Positions 1 through 5,525 of a stretch of 7,343 nt of DNA are shown here, piece after piece. The DNA is from Actinomycetes bacterium (lineage in GTDB: Bacteria; Actinomycetota; Acidimicrobiia; Spongiisociales; UBA5794), in the NCBI GenBank assembly GCA_023336765.1, contig JAMBLL010000072.1, positions 1-7,343 of the forward strand, given 5' to 3'. The position numbers were made by a program, and so were the translations under genes. How positions within the stretch are numbered: the stretch's first letter is position 1; each line of letters begins with the position of its first letter. The notes below the pieces were generated by a model. That model worked only from the letters and a program-made list of their open reading frames with translations. It had not been told where the DNA came from and made no database searches.

Positions 1-45
1 CTCGTGTCGGAGACCCCACTGTGGGCTTGCTGGTAGTCTCGATAT

Positions 46-840
46 GTGAAACACGCGCTCCTCATTCCGCCAGTCGGTTCGTTCGCTGATCCCCGTGGAC
101 TTGTCGATGCAGCGGTCGCGGCAGAGGCCGCTGGGTGGGACGGTGTGTTCATCTGGGATCACGTGCTTCGGGCCGAGCCACCTTTGGAGATCGCTGACCC
201 GTGGATTGCATTGGCCGCCATTGCGATGGCAACTCATCGCGTTCGGATCGGCCCAGCGGTGACGCCTCTCACTCGTCGTCGTCCCATCAAGCTCGCACGG
301 GAAGCCATTTCGCTCGACCACCTCAGCAATGGACGCCTCACTCTCGGACTCGGACTCGGCGTGGACTCCAACAGAGAACTGAGCGGATTCGGTGAGATTG
401 TCGATCCGCGCAGCCGCGGTGAACGTCTAGACGAAGGTGCCGAGCTTCTGTGCGCCATGTGGAGCGGTGAGACGATCGACTACCACGGTCAGCATTTCGT
501 GGCCGAACAGGTAACGGTCCTTCCTCGACCGGTTCAACAACCGCGCATCCCGTTGTGGTTCGCCGCCCGAGGCCAGGCACGTAAGCCCGTACGGCGGGGC
601 GCGAGATACGACGGGATCATCCCTATCGAGGTCGATGCACGCCAGCTTGCCGGCATGCTTGATGTCGTAGTAGCCGAGCGCGGCTCGCTTGATGGCTTCG
701 ACGTTGCCGTTCGTCCTAACGGGAAAGAGCAGTACCGAGCGTTCCGTGATCTGGGTGCCACCTGGACCTTTGTCGAGCCAGCCGCTGGAGACCCTGAGCT
801 TCTCCAACTCGCCGCAACCAACCCAACAACGCTCTTCTGA
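46..840 (+). CDS. LLM-class flavin-dependent oxidoreductase (luciferase-like monooxygenase)
   Basis: The 264-aa product fits the bacterial luciferase-like fold, a TIM barrel that uses FMN or F420 to oxidise or reduce small organic substrates in the cytosol. Visible family features are the N-terminal strand and helix with AAEAAGWDGVFIWDH (about residues 25-39), DPWIALAAIAMAT with RIGPAVTPLTRRRP (about 51-80), the LSNGRLTLGLGLG segment (about 93-105), and the typical mid-region GxxFxxxxVTVLPRPVQQPRIPLWFA. Length is slightly short of the usual 280-340 aa but both ends look natural. The start is GTG at 46. An ATG at 44 runs straight into TGA and cannot be used. No Shine-Dalgarno is seen; a TAGTCT box at 34-39 lies just upstream of the start, so leaderless transcription is plausible. 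The cofactor (FMN or F420) and substrate cannot be read from sequence. It appears monocistronic. Confidence 0.9.
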   Translation: MKHALLIPPVGSFADPRGLVDAAVAAEAAGWDGVFIWDHVLRAEPPLEIADPWIALAAIAMATHRVRIGPAVTPLTRRRPIKLAREAISLDHLSNGRLTLGLGLGVDSNRELSGFGEIVDPRSRGERLDEGAELLCAMWSGETIDYHGQHFVAEQVTVLPRPVQQPRIPLWFAARGQARKPVRRGARYDGIIPIEVDARQLAGMLDVVVAERGSLDGFDVAVRPNGKEQYRAFRDLGATWTFVEPAAGDPELLQLAATNPTTLF

Positions 841-1043
841 ACTGCACCGGGCCGGTAGCCGCGTCGCGACGCTTCGAAGCTGAGCCGCTTCGTAGAGGCG
901 CATCTCCGGCATTATGGGCCGCTGTCGGAAGCGAACCTGGACTGCCAGACTCCACTGAATTCAGCACATAACTTGCCGTCCTTAGCCACGCCCAGGCCGG
1001 AGAAATTGGGGTTTCTGTGCGTAGCACAGCGCTAGCGGCGAGA
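841..1043. other. Gene-free, palindrome-rich stretch
   Basis: No convincing gene lies between the oxidoreductase and the tRNA fragment. The stretch has several short perfect dyads: ACCGG-G-CCGGT (846-856), GCGTCGCGACGC (861-872), GCTTCGAAGC (871-880), CTGAATTCAG (955-964), CTGTGC-GTA-GCACAG (1015-1029) and CGCTAGCG (1030-1037). The first three, directly after the stop codon, could fold as stacked hairpins and may end transcription, though no T-tract follows. The rest may belong to the remains of an integrated element. Confidence 0.45.
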
Positions 1044-1084
1044 GGTTTAGGAAACCGGTGCTCTATCCCCTGAGCTACGAGGGC
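1044..1084 (-). pseudogene. Truncated tRNA-Arg(CCU), 5' half only
   Basis: Read on the minus strand from 1084, the sequence gives a 7-nt acceptor strand GCCCTCG, TA, a D-arm GCTC-AGGGGATA-GAGC with perfect pairing, A26, the 5' anticodon stem CCGGT, the loop TTCCTAA with anticodon CCT, and ACC of the 3' anticodon stem. That is 41 nt of a standard bacterial tRNA-Arg(CCU). After this the sequence no longer pairs (TC instead of the expected GG), and there is no variable loop, T-arm (GGTTCRAAT) or 3' acceptor strand downstream. It cannot be a functional tRNA. A break in the anticodon stem is typical of tyrosine-recombinase crossover in tRNA genes, so this is probably a relic of an attachment site or of a deletion. 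The broken Fic gene lies 47 bp upstream on the same strand. Confidence 0.75.
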
Positions 1085-1131
1085 GGGAAGCGGAATTGTA
1101 GGACCGGATACCAGCCATTCTGGCTCAAGAA

Positions 1132-1617
1132 CTACGTTCGCGCGAAGGCGAGGAGTTCTTCGATGTCGCCGCCATCAGCACGACGAAGCGCGTGAAGGTA
1201 GGCGCCCCGCAGGTCGTCGGTATCGGCGTCGAGTCTGGCACCCCAGGTGAACGGTTCGCCATTGAAAGACGCGATGAGTAGGTAGGTCCGCTGGCGGACA
1301 TACTTTGCCGTGGCGTCCGTTGCCGTTCGGGAACGCGTGGATAGCGACCAGGCGATGATGGAATCGAACAGCGATTGCGTCCTGTTCGTATGTGCTGTAT
1401 CCACCCAAGTCTTGGTGTCTTCTGCGAGATTGCGGATCTCGGATGAGATCTGTTCGATCGCAACCCCGATGTTCGTCTCCCGGATTCGGTATCGACCTGC
1501 CCATTCCCACACCTGATCGAACATCGCATTGTGCATTCGGCTCGTAGCAAGGGAGATTGCCCAAACCCACGGATCCGGATTCCTGGTGAAAACACTCTGG
1601 TGAAAGGTCCTCCTCCA
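1132..1617 (-). pseudogene. Fic-domain protein, 'mobile mystery protein B' type, frameshifted
   Basis: Fic proteins transfer AMP or other nucleotide moieties onto target proteins; the mobile mystery B branch is typically found on accessory DNA. One frame gives MHNAMFDQVWEWAGRYRIR and NIGVAIEQISSEIRNL (start of this block at 1536), then leaves the family consensus. A second frame carries the core AVRFHHRLVAIHAFPNGNGRH, which holds the HxFxxGNGR catalytic motif. The first frame then resumes with the family C-terminus FTWGARLD...ALRRADGGDIEELLAFART, ending at TAG 1132-1134. The switches lie near 1388-1393 (net -1) and 1305-1310 (net +1), so the catalytic motif is out of frame with both flanks. 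The final motif arginine appears as lysine. Upstream, the frame is open only to a TAG at 1618-1620 without a good start, and the usual N-terminal 50 residues are missing or scrambled. Decay is more likely than recoding. Two residual sequencing indels are possible but would not explain the missing N-terminus. Confidence 0.8.
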
Positions 1618-1768
1618 CTATTGGTGACATGAGCCAGTTTCGAGAAGGGAATCAGATGTCACCTCGGCACGACCACCACTGCACTACGGTCGACCAGCCA
1701 GAGATCCGTATAGCACGTCATGGATCCGACCCCTTTCATCACCACACGCACGTGCAACAAGTTGCGGT

Positions 1769-1786
1769 CGGTCAACTGGTTAACCG
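1769..1786. promoter_or_regulatory. Candidate operator: imperfect 18-bp palindrome
   Basis: Half-sites CGGTCAAC and GTTAACCG form an 18-bp dyad with two mismatched position pairs, and it includes the perfect palindrome GGTTAACC (1778-1785). It ends 15 bp before the preferred start of the SEC-C gene, where a repressor site would be expected. The regulator is unknown; the gene's own product is one candidate because its N-terminus may be a DNA-binding fold. The assignment rests on symmetry and position only. Confidence 0.3.
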
Positions 1787-1801
1787 ATTGAGGTGATTCT
1801 G

Positions 1802-2308
1802 ATGGCGCTGACGCGAGGAACGTTGACGAGTATCGACCGGAGGGTGTTCGCCGAGTTGTCTCGCAGTTGTGGAGTCCAAGCCGCGAAGGTCCCGGTGTCT
1901 GCTGCGGTGTGGTCTGTGTGGCGGAGGTACTGCGAGGCGATCGGTCTTTCGATGGGTGAGGGCGTAGCGGCGCTCATTGCCCACGAGGTCGAGACCGTCG
2001 TTCGCGCAGAGGGCAACGCGAGTGACGTCTTCGCCGAGCAGATTGCACGCCAGGCGGGGGAGCGGGCATCCCGACTCGATGCACGAGAGCAGGAGCTCGG
2101 CGCCCGTGCTGAACGATTGAGGAACAAGGAGGCGCACCTCACTGCATGGGAGCACCGGATCCGCACGGAGCGAATGTCCGAAGCGACATCAAAGGGCGAT
2201 TCAAGAGCCTCGACGGTTCGCACCAAGATCGGGAGAAACGAACGATGTCCCTGCGGGTCAGATCTCAAGTACAAGCGCTGCCACGGCCTGTCTGGTCGCC
2301 GGACATAA
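1802..2308 (+). CDS. Small protein with C-terminal SEC-C zinc motif
   Basis: I do not recognise the whole family. The 168-aa product ends in a clear SEC-C motif: IGRNERCPCGSDLKYKRCH, with C149, C151, C160 and H161 as zinc ligands in CxCx8CH spacing. SEC-C domains occur at the SecA C-terminus, where they contact SecB, and as stand-alone metal-binding tails on many unrelated proteins, so SecA function should not be assumed. Residues about 29-67 (VPVSAAVWSVWRRYCEAIGLSMGEGVAALIAHEV) suggest a strand followed by two helices, resembling a ribbon-helix-helix. Residues about 77-127 are rich in E, R, A and Q and look like a coiled coil. The ATG at 1802 is preferred over an upstream GTG at 1793 because AGGTG at 1791-1795 gives a Shine-Dalgarno at 6-nt spacing. 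It is divergent from the Fic remnant. Confidence 0.75.
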   Translation: MALTRGTLTSIDRRVFAELSRSCGVQAAKVPVSAAVWSVWRRYCEAIGLSMGEGVAALIAHEVETVVRAEGNASDVFAEQIARQAGERASRLDAREQELGARAERLRNKEAHLTAWEHRIRTERMSEATSKGDSRASTVRTKIGRNERCPCGSDLKYKRCHGLSGRRT

Positions 2309-2449
2309 TGCCGGATACGTGTGGTTCGGTTACCTCTCGATCCTCATGGTGGTGCCTGGGCTGGTTGGCTTGCCGCCGCCGATATCGTCACAGCGAGCGG
2401 GACGTAGTCGAAAGCATCATCGCAGTCGGGCCTCGTCTATCGTCACTGT

Positions 2450-2863
2450 ATGCGCTTGGACTCGATCGACTGCCGGAAGCGGATGGACTCCTCAATGTTC
2501 GGAGTATTGGGAACCGTCGACACGGACCGTGGCACACATCTCGTTCCCGTCGTGTTCGCTGTCTCGGGTGACGAACTTGTTGTCCCGATCGATGCTGTGA
2601 AGCCGAAAGAGACGAGGCAGCTCCGCCGGATCAGCAATCTGCGTTTGGATGCCAGGGCGTCGCTGGTTGTTGACCACAGGAGCGACGATTGGACCGAGCT
2701 GTGGTGGGTCCGTGCGGACCTTGGGTTCCTTGGCACGGTGGACTACGCGGACGGTTGGCCATCCCGGCTGGCCAACCGGTACCCGCAGTATCGCGAGGCA
2801 GGAACGGTTGGATCGCTTCTCTTGTTCACGATCCGGTCGTTGAGTGGATGGGCAGCCGCGTAG
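2450..2863 (+). CDS. PPOX-class oxidoreductase, Rv0121-like (TIGR03668 type)
   Basis: The 137-aa product matches the small split beta-barrel flavin- or deazaflavin-binding fold related to pyridoxamine 5'-phosphate oxidase. Diagnostic stretches are THLVPVVFAVSGDELVVPIDAVKPKETRQLRRISNL (about residues 29-64), then LVVDHRSDDWTELWWVRADL (about 72-91) and NRYPQYRE (about 109-116), ending in SGWAA. This arrangement is typical of the actinobacterial Rv0121 family, annotated as F420-dependent. The cofactor follows from the family and is not directly visible. The substrate is unknown. Length is normal for the family. There is no obvious Shine-Dalgarno before ATG 2450. It is not clearly in an operon with the SEC-C gene, being 141 bp away. 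Confidence 0.8.
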   Translation: MRLDSIDCRKRMDSSMFGVLGTVDTDRGTHLVPVVFAVSGDELVVPIDAVKPKETRQLRRISNLRLDARASLVVDHRSDDWTELWWVRADLGFLGTVDYADGWPSRLANRYPQYREAGTVGSLLLFTIRSLSGWAAA

Positions 2864-2950
2864 CGCTCGCATACGCCATGCATATTGTCGTATATGGGTG
2901 TGGTTCTCCAGCCCTCATCAGTCGTTGAAGAGGGGGTTGAAGTCTCGAGA

Positions 2951-2973
2951 TAGGATGTTATCCCTAACTAGGG
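2951..2973. promoter_or_regulatory. Candidate MarR operator and promoter
   Basis: Two overlapping inverted repeats precede the MarR gene: GGAT-GTT-ATCC (2953-2963) and CCCTA-AC-TAGGG (2962-2973), so a TAGG-like element occurs three times in alternating orientation. The TAGGAT at 2951-2956 also fits a -10 hexamer, with TTGAAG at 2926-2931 as a weak -35 at 19-nt spacing. MarR repressors usually bind palindromes overlapping their own promoter, so autoregulation is likely but inferred. Confidence 0.45.
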
Positions 2974-2987
2974 GTGTTGTCTTGATC

Positions 2988-3461
2988 ATGACAGACGTGG
3001 AACAGGACCAGAATCGAGAGAACCTCGCTCTTGTGCTCAGCTTGTCACGGAGCTATCAGCGTTTCTTCAGGTCCATGGTGCCCGTGTTCGCCCAGGCGGG
3101 GCTGACGCCCTCGCAGTGGGATGTCCTTGAGACACTGCACAGCAAGGGGCCCCTTTCAGTCAATGAATTGATCGAATCGTTGATCGGTTCCTCGGGCAAT
3201 GTGGATGTGATCGTCAAGAACCTGATCTCTGCGGGATTGGTGCACAAGACGGTCGATCGTGAGGATCGCCGCAGAAGGATTCTCAGCCTCACAAGCAAGG
3301 GCAAAACAGCGGTGGCGGAGTTCTATCCCGTCCACAACCAGGCGTTGGCGACAGTCTTCGCTCGACTCACCAGGGCCGAAAAGCGCAAGCACGTTGAAGC
3401 GCTCAGTCGGCTTCGCAAGCAGATCATGCCTGCAACACAAGCTGGCACCCAAACGAACTGA
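2988..3461 (+). CDS. MarR-family transcriptional regulator
   Basis: The 157-aa protein is a winged-helix MarR dimer, normally a repressor released by small phenolic or lipophilic ligands. Helices of the dimerisation region (about residues 11-36) are followed by LTPSQWDVLETLHSKGPLSVNELIESL, the recognition helix region (about 67-84, GSSGNVDVIVKNLISAGLV), and the hallmark wing VDREDRRRRILSLTSKGK (about 89-106) matching DxRxxxIxLTxxG. A longer reading from 2844 is open but overlaps the preceding gene and adds residues with no MarR character. The ATG at 2988 is preferred. A TTG at 2982 lies closer to the GGGGTG at 2971-2976 and is an alternative. The stop is 14 bp before the epimerase-like gene, so the two are probably cotranscribed and the regulator likely controls that enzyme. 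Confidence 0.88.
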   Translation: MTDVEQDQNRENLALVLSLSRSYQRFFRSMVPVFAQAGLTPSQWDVLETLHSKGPLSVNELIESLIGSSGNVDVIVKNLISAGLVHKTVDREDRRRRILSLTSKGKTAVAEFYPVHNQALATVFARLTRAEKRKHVEALSRLRKQIMPATQAGTQTN

Positions 3462-3475
3462 CAGGACTGGAACAC

Positions 3476-4394
3476 ATGAACAGAAACGCGGCAAAGACCT
3501 TTCTCATAGCGGGTGGGAGCGGCCTCGTTGGCGAGAGACTCTCTTCTCACTTGCTACAGCGCGGCAATACCGACAAGCACTTATCGAGAACTCCTCGGAC
3601 CAGAGACGACGGCGTTCAGGTCTTCAAATGGGATATCCCCGATGGGTTCGTCGACCCGGCAGCGCTCGAAAACGTCGACATTGTGGTCCACCTGGCAGGG
3701 GCCGAGATAATGGATGAGCGTTGGACACCAGCCCGCAAGAAGGTCCTCGTCGACAGTCGCGTCGACAGCCTCCGATTACTTCGCAATGTGGTGACAGAGG
3801 TCGGTGCGGAGATCGAAACTCTCGTGTCTTCCTCAGCACAGGGCTACTACGAACCCAACCAGGGTCGGGAGCTTCATGAGGATGATCCGGGCCGGAGCCG
3901 GGTACATGGGACAACTCTGTGTTGCTTGGGAAACTGAGGCACTGAAGTGGGAGGGAATCGGCACCAGGGTCGTAATCAACCGGATCGGACTCGTTCTGTC
4001 CCCCGACGGGGGAGCCCTCGAACTGATAGCAAACCCGATCAAGAAGCGAATGGGCTCATATTTCGGCCGAGGCAACCAAACCTATCCATGGATCCACATT
4101 GACGATCTGTGCGGAATGATCCACCACGAGACAGAGAATGACCATGTCGAGGGCGCCTTCAACGCAGCAGCACCAAATGCGGTGACTCAACGAGAGCTGA
4201 TCAAAGCAATCGCAACCCACCTGGGGCGATCCGTCCTATCGTTCCCAATCCCAAAGTCAGTCATGAGACTCGCAATGGGCGAACGGTTCAACGTCCTCGT
4301 CGATTCCTTCCACCTCTCGCCGGTCAAGATACAACAGAGCGGTTTCGTATTCGCCTACCCAGAACTCGACAGCGCCCTCGACCACCTGCTCTAG
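3476..4394 (+). pseudogene. TIGR01777-type NAD-dependent epimerase (YfcH/SulA-like), one frameshift
   Basis: The family is an extended short-chain dehydrogenase with a Rossmann fold; its substrate is not known. Frame one (3476-3937) carries the nucleotide-binding GGSGLVG (residues 13-19), HLAGAEIMDERW (72-83), and SSSAQGYY (118-125) with the active-site tyrosine region, up to HEDDPG. Frame two, entered near 3894, continues in family order: GAGYMGQLCVAWETEALK, GTRVVINRIGLVLSPDGGALE, YPWIHIDDLCGMI, GAFNAAAPNAVTQREL, and a C-terminal FAYPELDSALDHLL. Joined, they make about 305 aa, normal for the family. A single extra base in the GC run at 3887-3895 explains the break. With only one lesion this may be recent inactivation or a sequencing error. 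Unrepaired, the product would end at 3937 without the C-terminal half. The start at 3476 has only a weak upstream purine stretch. Confidence 0.82.
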
Positions 4395-4415
4395 AACAGC
4401 GATAGATGTTGAGAC

Positions 4416-4450
4416 GTCCGGCGCTCACGCGGTCACCGCCGTTTCCGGAC
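4416..4450. terminator. Nested dyad after the epimerase gene, possible terminator
   Basis: Outer arms GTCCGG (4416-4421) and CCGGAC (4445-4450) enclose an inner dyad GCGGT-C-ACCGC (4429-4439), 22 bp past the stop codon. An alternative inner pairing is CGGCG (4419-4423) with CGCCG (4437-4441). No T-run follows, so it would be a U-poor terminator or only a structured RNA end. Confidence 0.3.
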
Positions 4451-4531
4451 CGTAAGAAGACAAGACACATAGCAGCACCGATCGCCAAATTCGTGGGGAT
4501 ATGGCGTTTGATCGATCGCAAGGTAGAACCT

Positions 4532-4559
4532 TTGATGGCCGGGATGAGGGTGATAGCAT
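4532..4559 (+). promoter_or_regulatory. Candidate sigma70-type promoter for the 61-aa membrane protein
   Basis: TTGATG (4532-4537) and TAGCAT (4554-4559) are separated by 16 bp and resemble -35 and -10 boxes. Transcription would start near 4566, about 25 nt before the preferred ATG at 4591. Support is from sequence similarity and position only. Confidence 0.35.
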
Positions 4560-4590
4560 GAGACCCACTCTCGAAATGGAGGAAGATGCG

Positions 4591-4776
4591 ATGGGTGATT
4601 TCGTAAAAGGTCTGATTGTTGCCGCCGTAGCGTTTGCATTGTTCACGCTTCCCGCGACCTGGCTGCTGATGCTGTTCTTCGGCAACCTTGGCATGGAATT
4701 GTCGTACATCGCAACGCTTCCGCTTGGAACTCTCGTCTCGGTTCTGCTTGGTGGCGTGACCAGCAGAACCTGGTAG
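4591..4776 (+). CDS. Small two-helix membrane protein of unknown function
   Basis: No family is recognised. From ATG 4591 the product is 61 aa: MGDFVKG, a hydrophobic segment (about residues 8-30, LIVAAVAFALFTLPATWLLMLFF), a short linker NLGMELSY, and a second hydrophobic segment (about 39-55, IATLPLGTLVSVLLGGV), ending TSRTW. It is therefore probably an integral inner-membrane protein with two spans. The start is decided by a strong Shine-Dalgarno GGAGGAA (4578-4584) with 6-nt spacing. Longer readings from 4501 or 4558 add charged residues and have no ribosome binding site. It has its own candidate promoter and a strong hairpin over its 3' end. It converges on the TetR gene, with stop codons 11 bp apart. 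Confidence 0.7.
   Translation: MGDFVKGLIVAAVAFALFTLPATWLLMLFFGNLGMELSYIATLPLGTLVSVLLGGVTSRTW
4740..4770. terminator. Strong hairpin overlapping the end of the membrane protein gene
   Basis: GGTTCTGC (4740-4747) pairs perfectly with GCAGAACC (4763-4770). After a bulged T at 4748 the stem continues as TGGT (4749-4752) with ACCA (4759-4762) around a 6-nt loop. The 12-bp stem lies inside the last codons and ends 6 bp before the gene's end. No U-tract follows, but its place between two convergent genes suits a bidirectional terminator or an RNA 3'-end stabiliser. Confidence 0.45.
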
Positions 4777-4787
4777 ACGGTAACAGC

Positions 4788-5426
4788 CTATTCGTTAGCC
4801 CCCTTATCCGCTGCAACCGTCACATGGTCCGGTGAAGCACCGGCCTGCGGATTCGTTCTGTCAGGTGAGTCTCGGCTGTGCATGTACGAGTCGACGACGA
4901 GTTCGATGAGTTCATCCGTGATCTCTTCGCGGGCCAGGAACCGTTGATACATGAGCGGTCCGACGATGAGCGCCTGCGCCGCGTCGAAGTCATCCCCTGG
5001 ATGCTGGAGCAGGTTGGCCATGAGATCGCGTCGGTTCTCTGCAACTGTGTGGAGCATCTGCGCTGTTTCTGGATCACGCTCGGCACGGTCGATACGCGTT
5101 GCTAGGAGACCGGTGTGGAACGCCTGTAGCCCCTGTCGCAGAACCTCTAGGTATCGGATGAGGTCCTGGCGGGTATCGCCGCTGGGCGTGAACGGAGAAG
5201 CGTCGGTGTCGTCCGCGATCGCTTCGAAGATAACGTCGTCGGGGTCGGGCCATCGCCGGTAGATCGTTGAGCGCGAGACGCCGGTCAGTTCGGCGAGTCG
5301 GGTCGGTGTCACGGCCTCCTGTCCCTCTTCGAGGAGGAGCTTTCGCGCGGCGTCGAGTACTTGTCGTCGTGTCGATGCGATGCGGGGGTCGGTGCCTTCC
5401 CGTATTCCGTCTGTCGAGTCGCTCAT
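4788..5426 (-). CDS. TetR/AcrR-family transcriptional regulator
   Basis: The 212-aa product is a TetR-type dimeric repressor. The N-terminal DNA-binding domain is clear: TRRQVLDAARKLLLEEGQEAVTPTRLAELTGVSRSTIYRRWPDPDDVIFEAI (about residues 19-70), with the recognition helix around 50-58. The C-terminal half (about 85-185) is helical and variable as usual, so the ligand cannot be predicted. The chosen start is ATG at 5426; the open frame extends to 5513, but that would translate the operator and the divergent promoter region. The protein has a hydrophilic tail. It is divergent from the metallo-hydrolase gene, with a 99-bp gap holding a perfect inverted repeat, so it very likely represses both itself and that gene. 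Confidence 0.9.
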   Translation of the reverse strand: MSDSTDGIREGTDPRIASTRRQVLDAARKLLLEEGQEAVTPTRLAELTGVSRSTIYRRWPDPDDVIFEAIADDTDASPFTPSGDTRQDLIRYLEVLRQGLQAFHTGLLATRIDRAERDPETAQMLHTVAENRRDLMANLLQHPGDDFDAAQALIVGPLMYQRFLAREEITDELIELVVDSYMHSRDSPDRTNPQAGASPDHVTVAADKGANE

Positions 5427-5448
5427 TGGCCCTACTCTAGGCGCTCTT

Positions 5449-5479
5449 AACTTTATGGGACGAAACGTCCCATAAAGTT
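5449..5479. promoter_or_regulatory. TetR operator: perfect 14-3-14 inverted repeat
   Basis: AACTTTATGGGACG (5449-5462) and CGTCCCATAAAGTT (5466-5479) are exact reverse complements around an AAA spacer. This 31-bp dyad lies between divergent tetR (start 5426) and the MBL hydrolase (start 5526), the standard place for a TetR operator controlling both promoters. A weak -10-like GATACT (5488-5493) for the rightward gene would put its -35 region inside the palindrome. Confidence 0.8.
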
Positions 5480-5525
5480 TCCTCGTTGATACTCTTGCCA
5501 CGTCCCCCCACATACGAGGAGCATC

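Noticed and set aside
427..912. 161-codon minus-strand frame overlapping the luciferase-like gene
   Set aside because: Mostly antisense to a well-supported gene, with no recognisable motif; only its first 24 or so codons lie outside.
912..1035. Minus-strand open stretch containing NFSGLGVAKDGKLCAEFSGVW
   Set aside because: The peptide looks protein-like, but the frame is only about 35 codons between stops and has no start. It could be a gene fragment of the lost element, but this cannot be supported.
841..1084. Group I intron within tRNA-Arg(CCU)
   Set aside because: Such introns are known in this tRNA and would split the anticodon loop, but no 3' exon (T-arm, acceptor) is found downstream on the minus strand within the window.
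2319..2600. 93-codon plus-strand frame with a hydrophobic start
   Set aside because: It overlaps the Rv0121-like gene out of frame, becomes basic and low-complexity after the first 20 residues, and has no ribosome binding site.
2844..2987. N-terminal extension of the MarR gene
   Set aside because: It would overlap the preceding gene and translate the likely operator, and its residues do not resemble MarR proteins.
4776..4821. GACGGT / ACCGTC repeat across the convergent junction
   Set aside because: Six-bp arms with a 34-nt loop are too weak; the hairpin at 4740-4770 is a better candidate.
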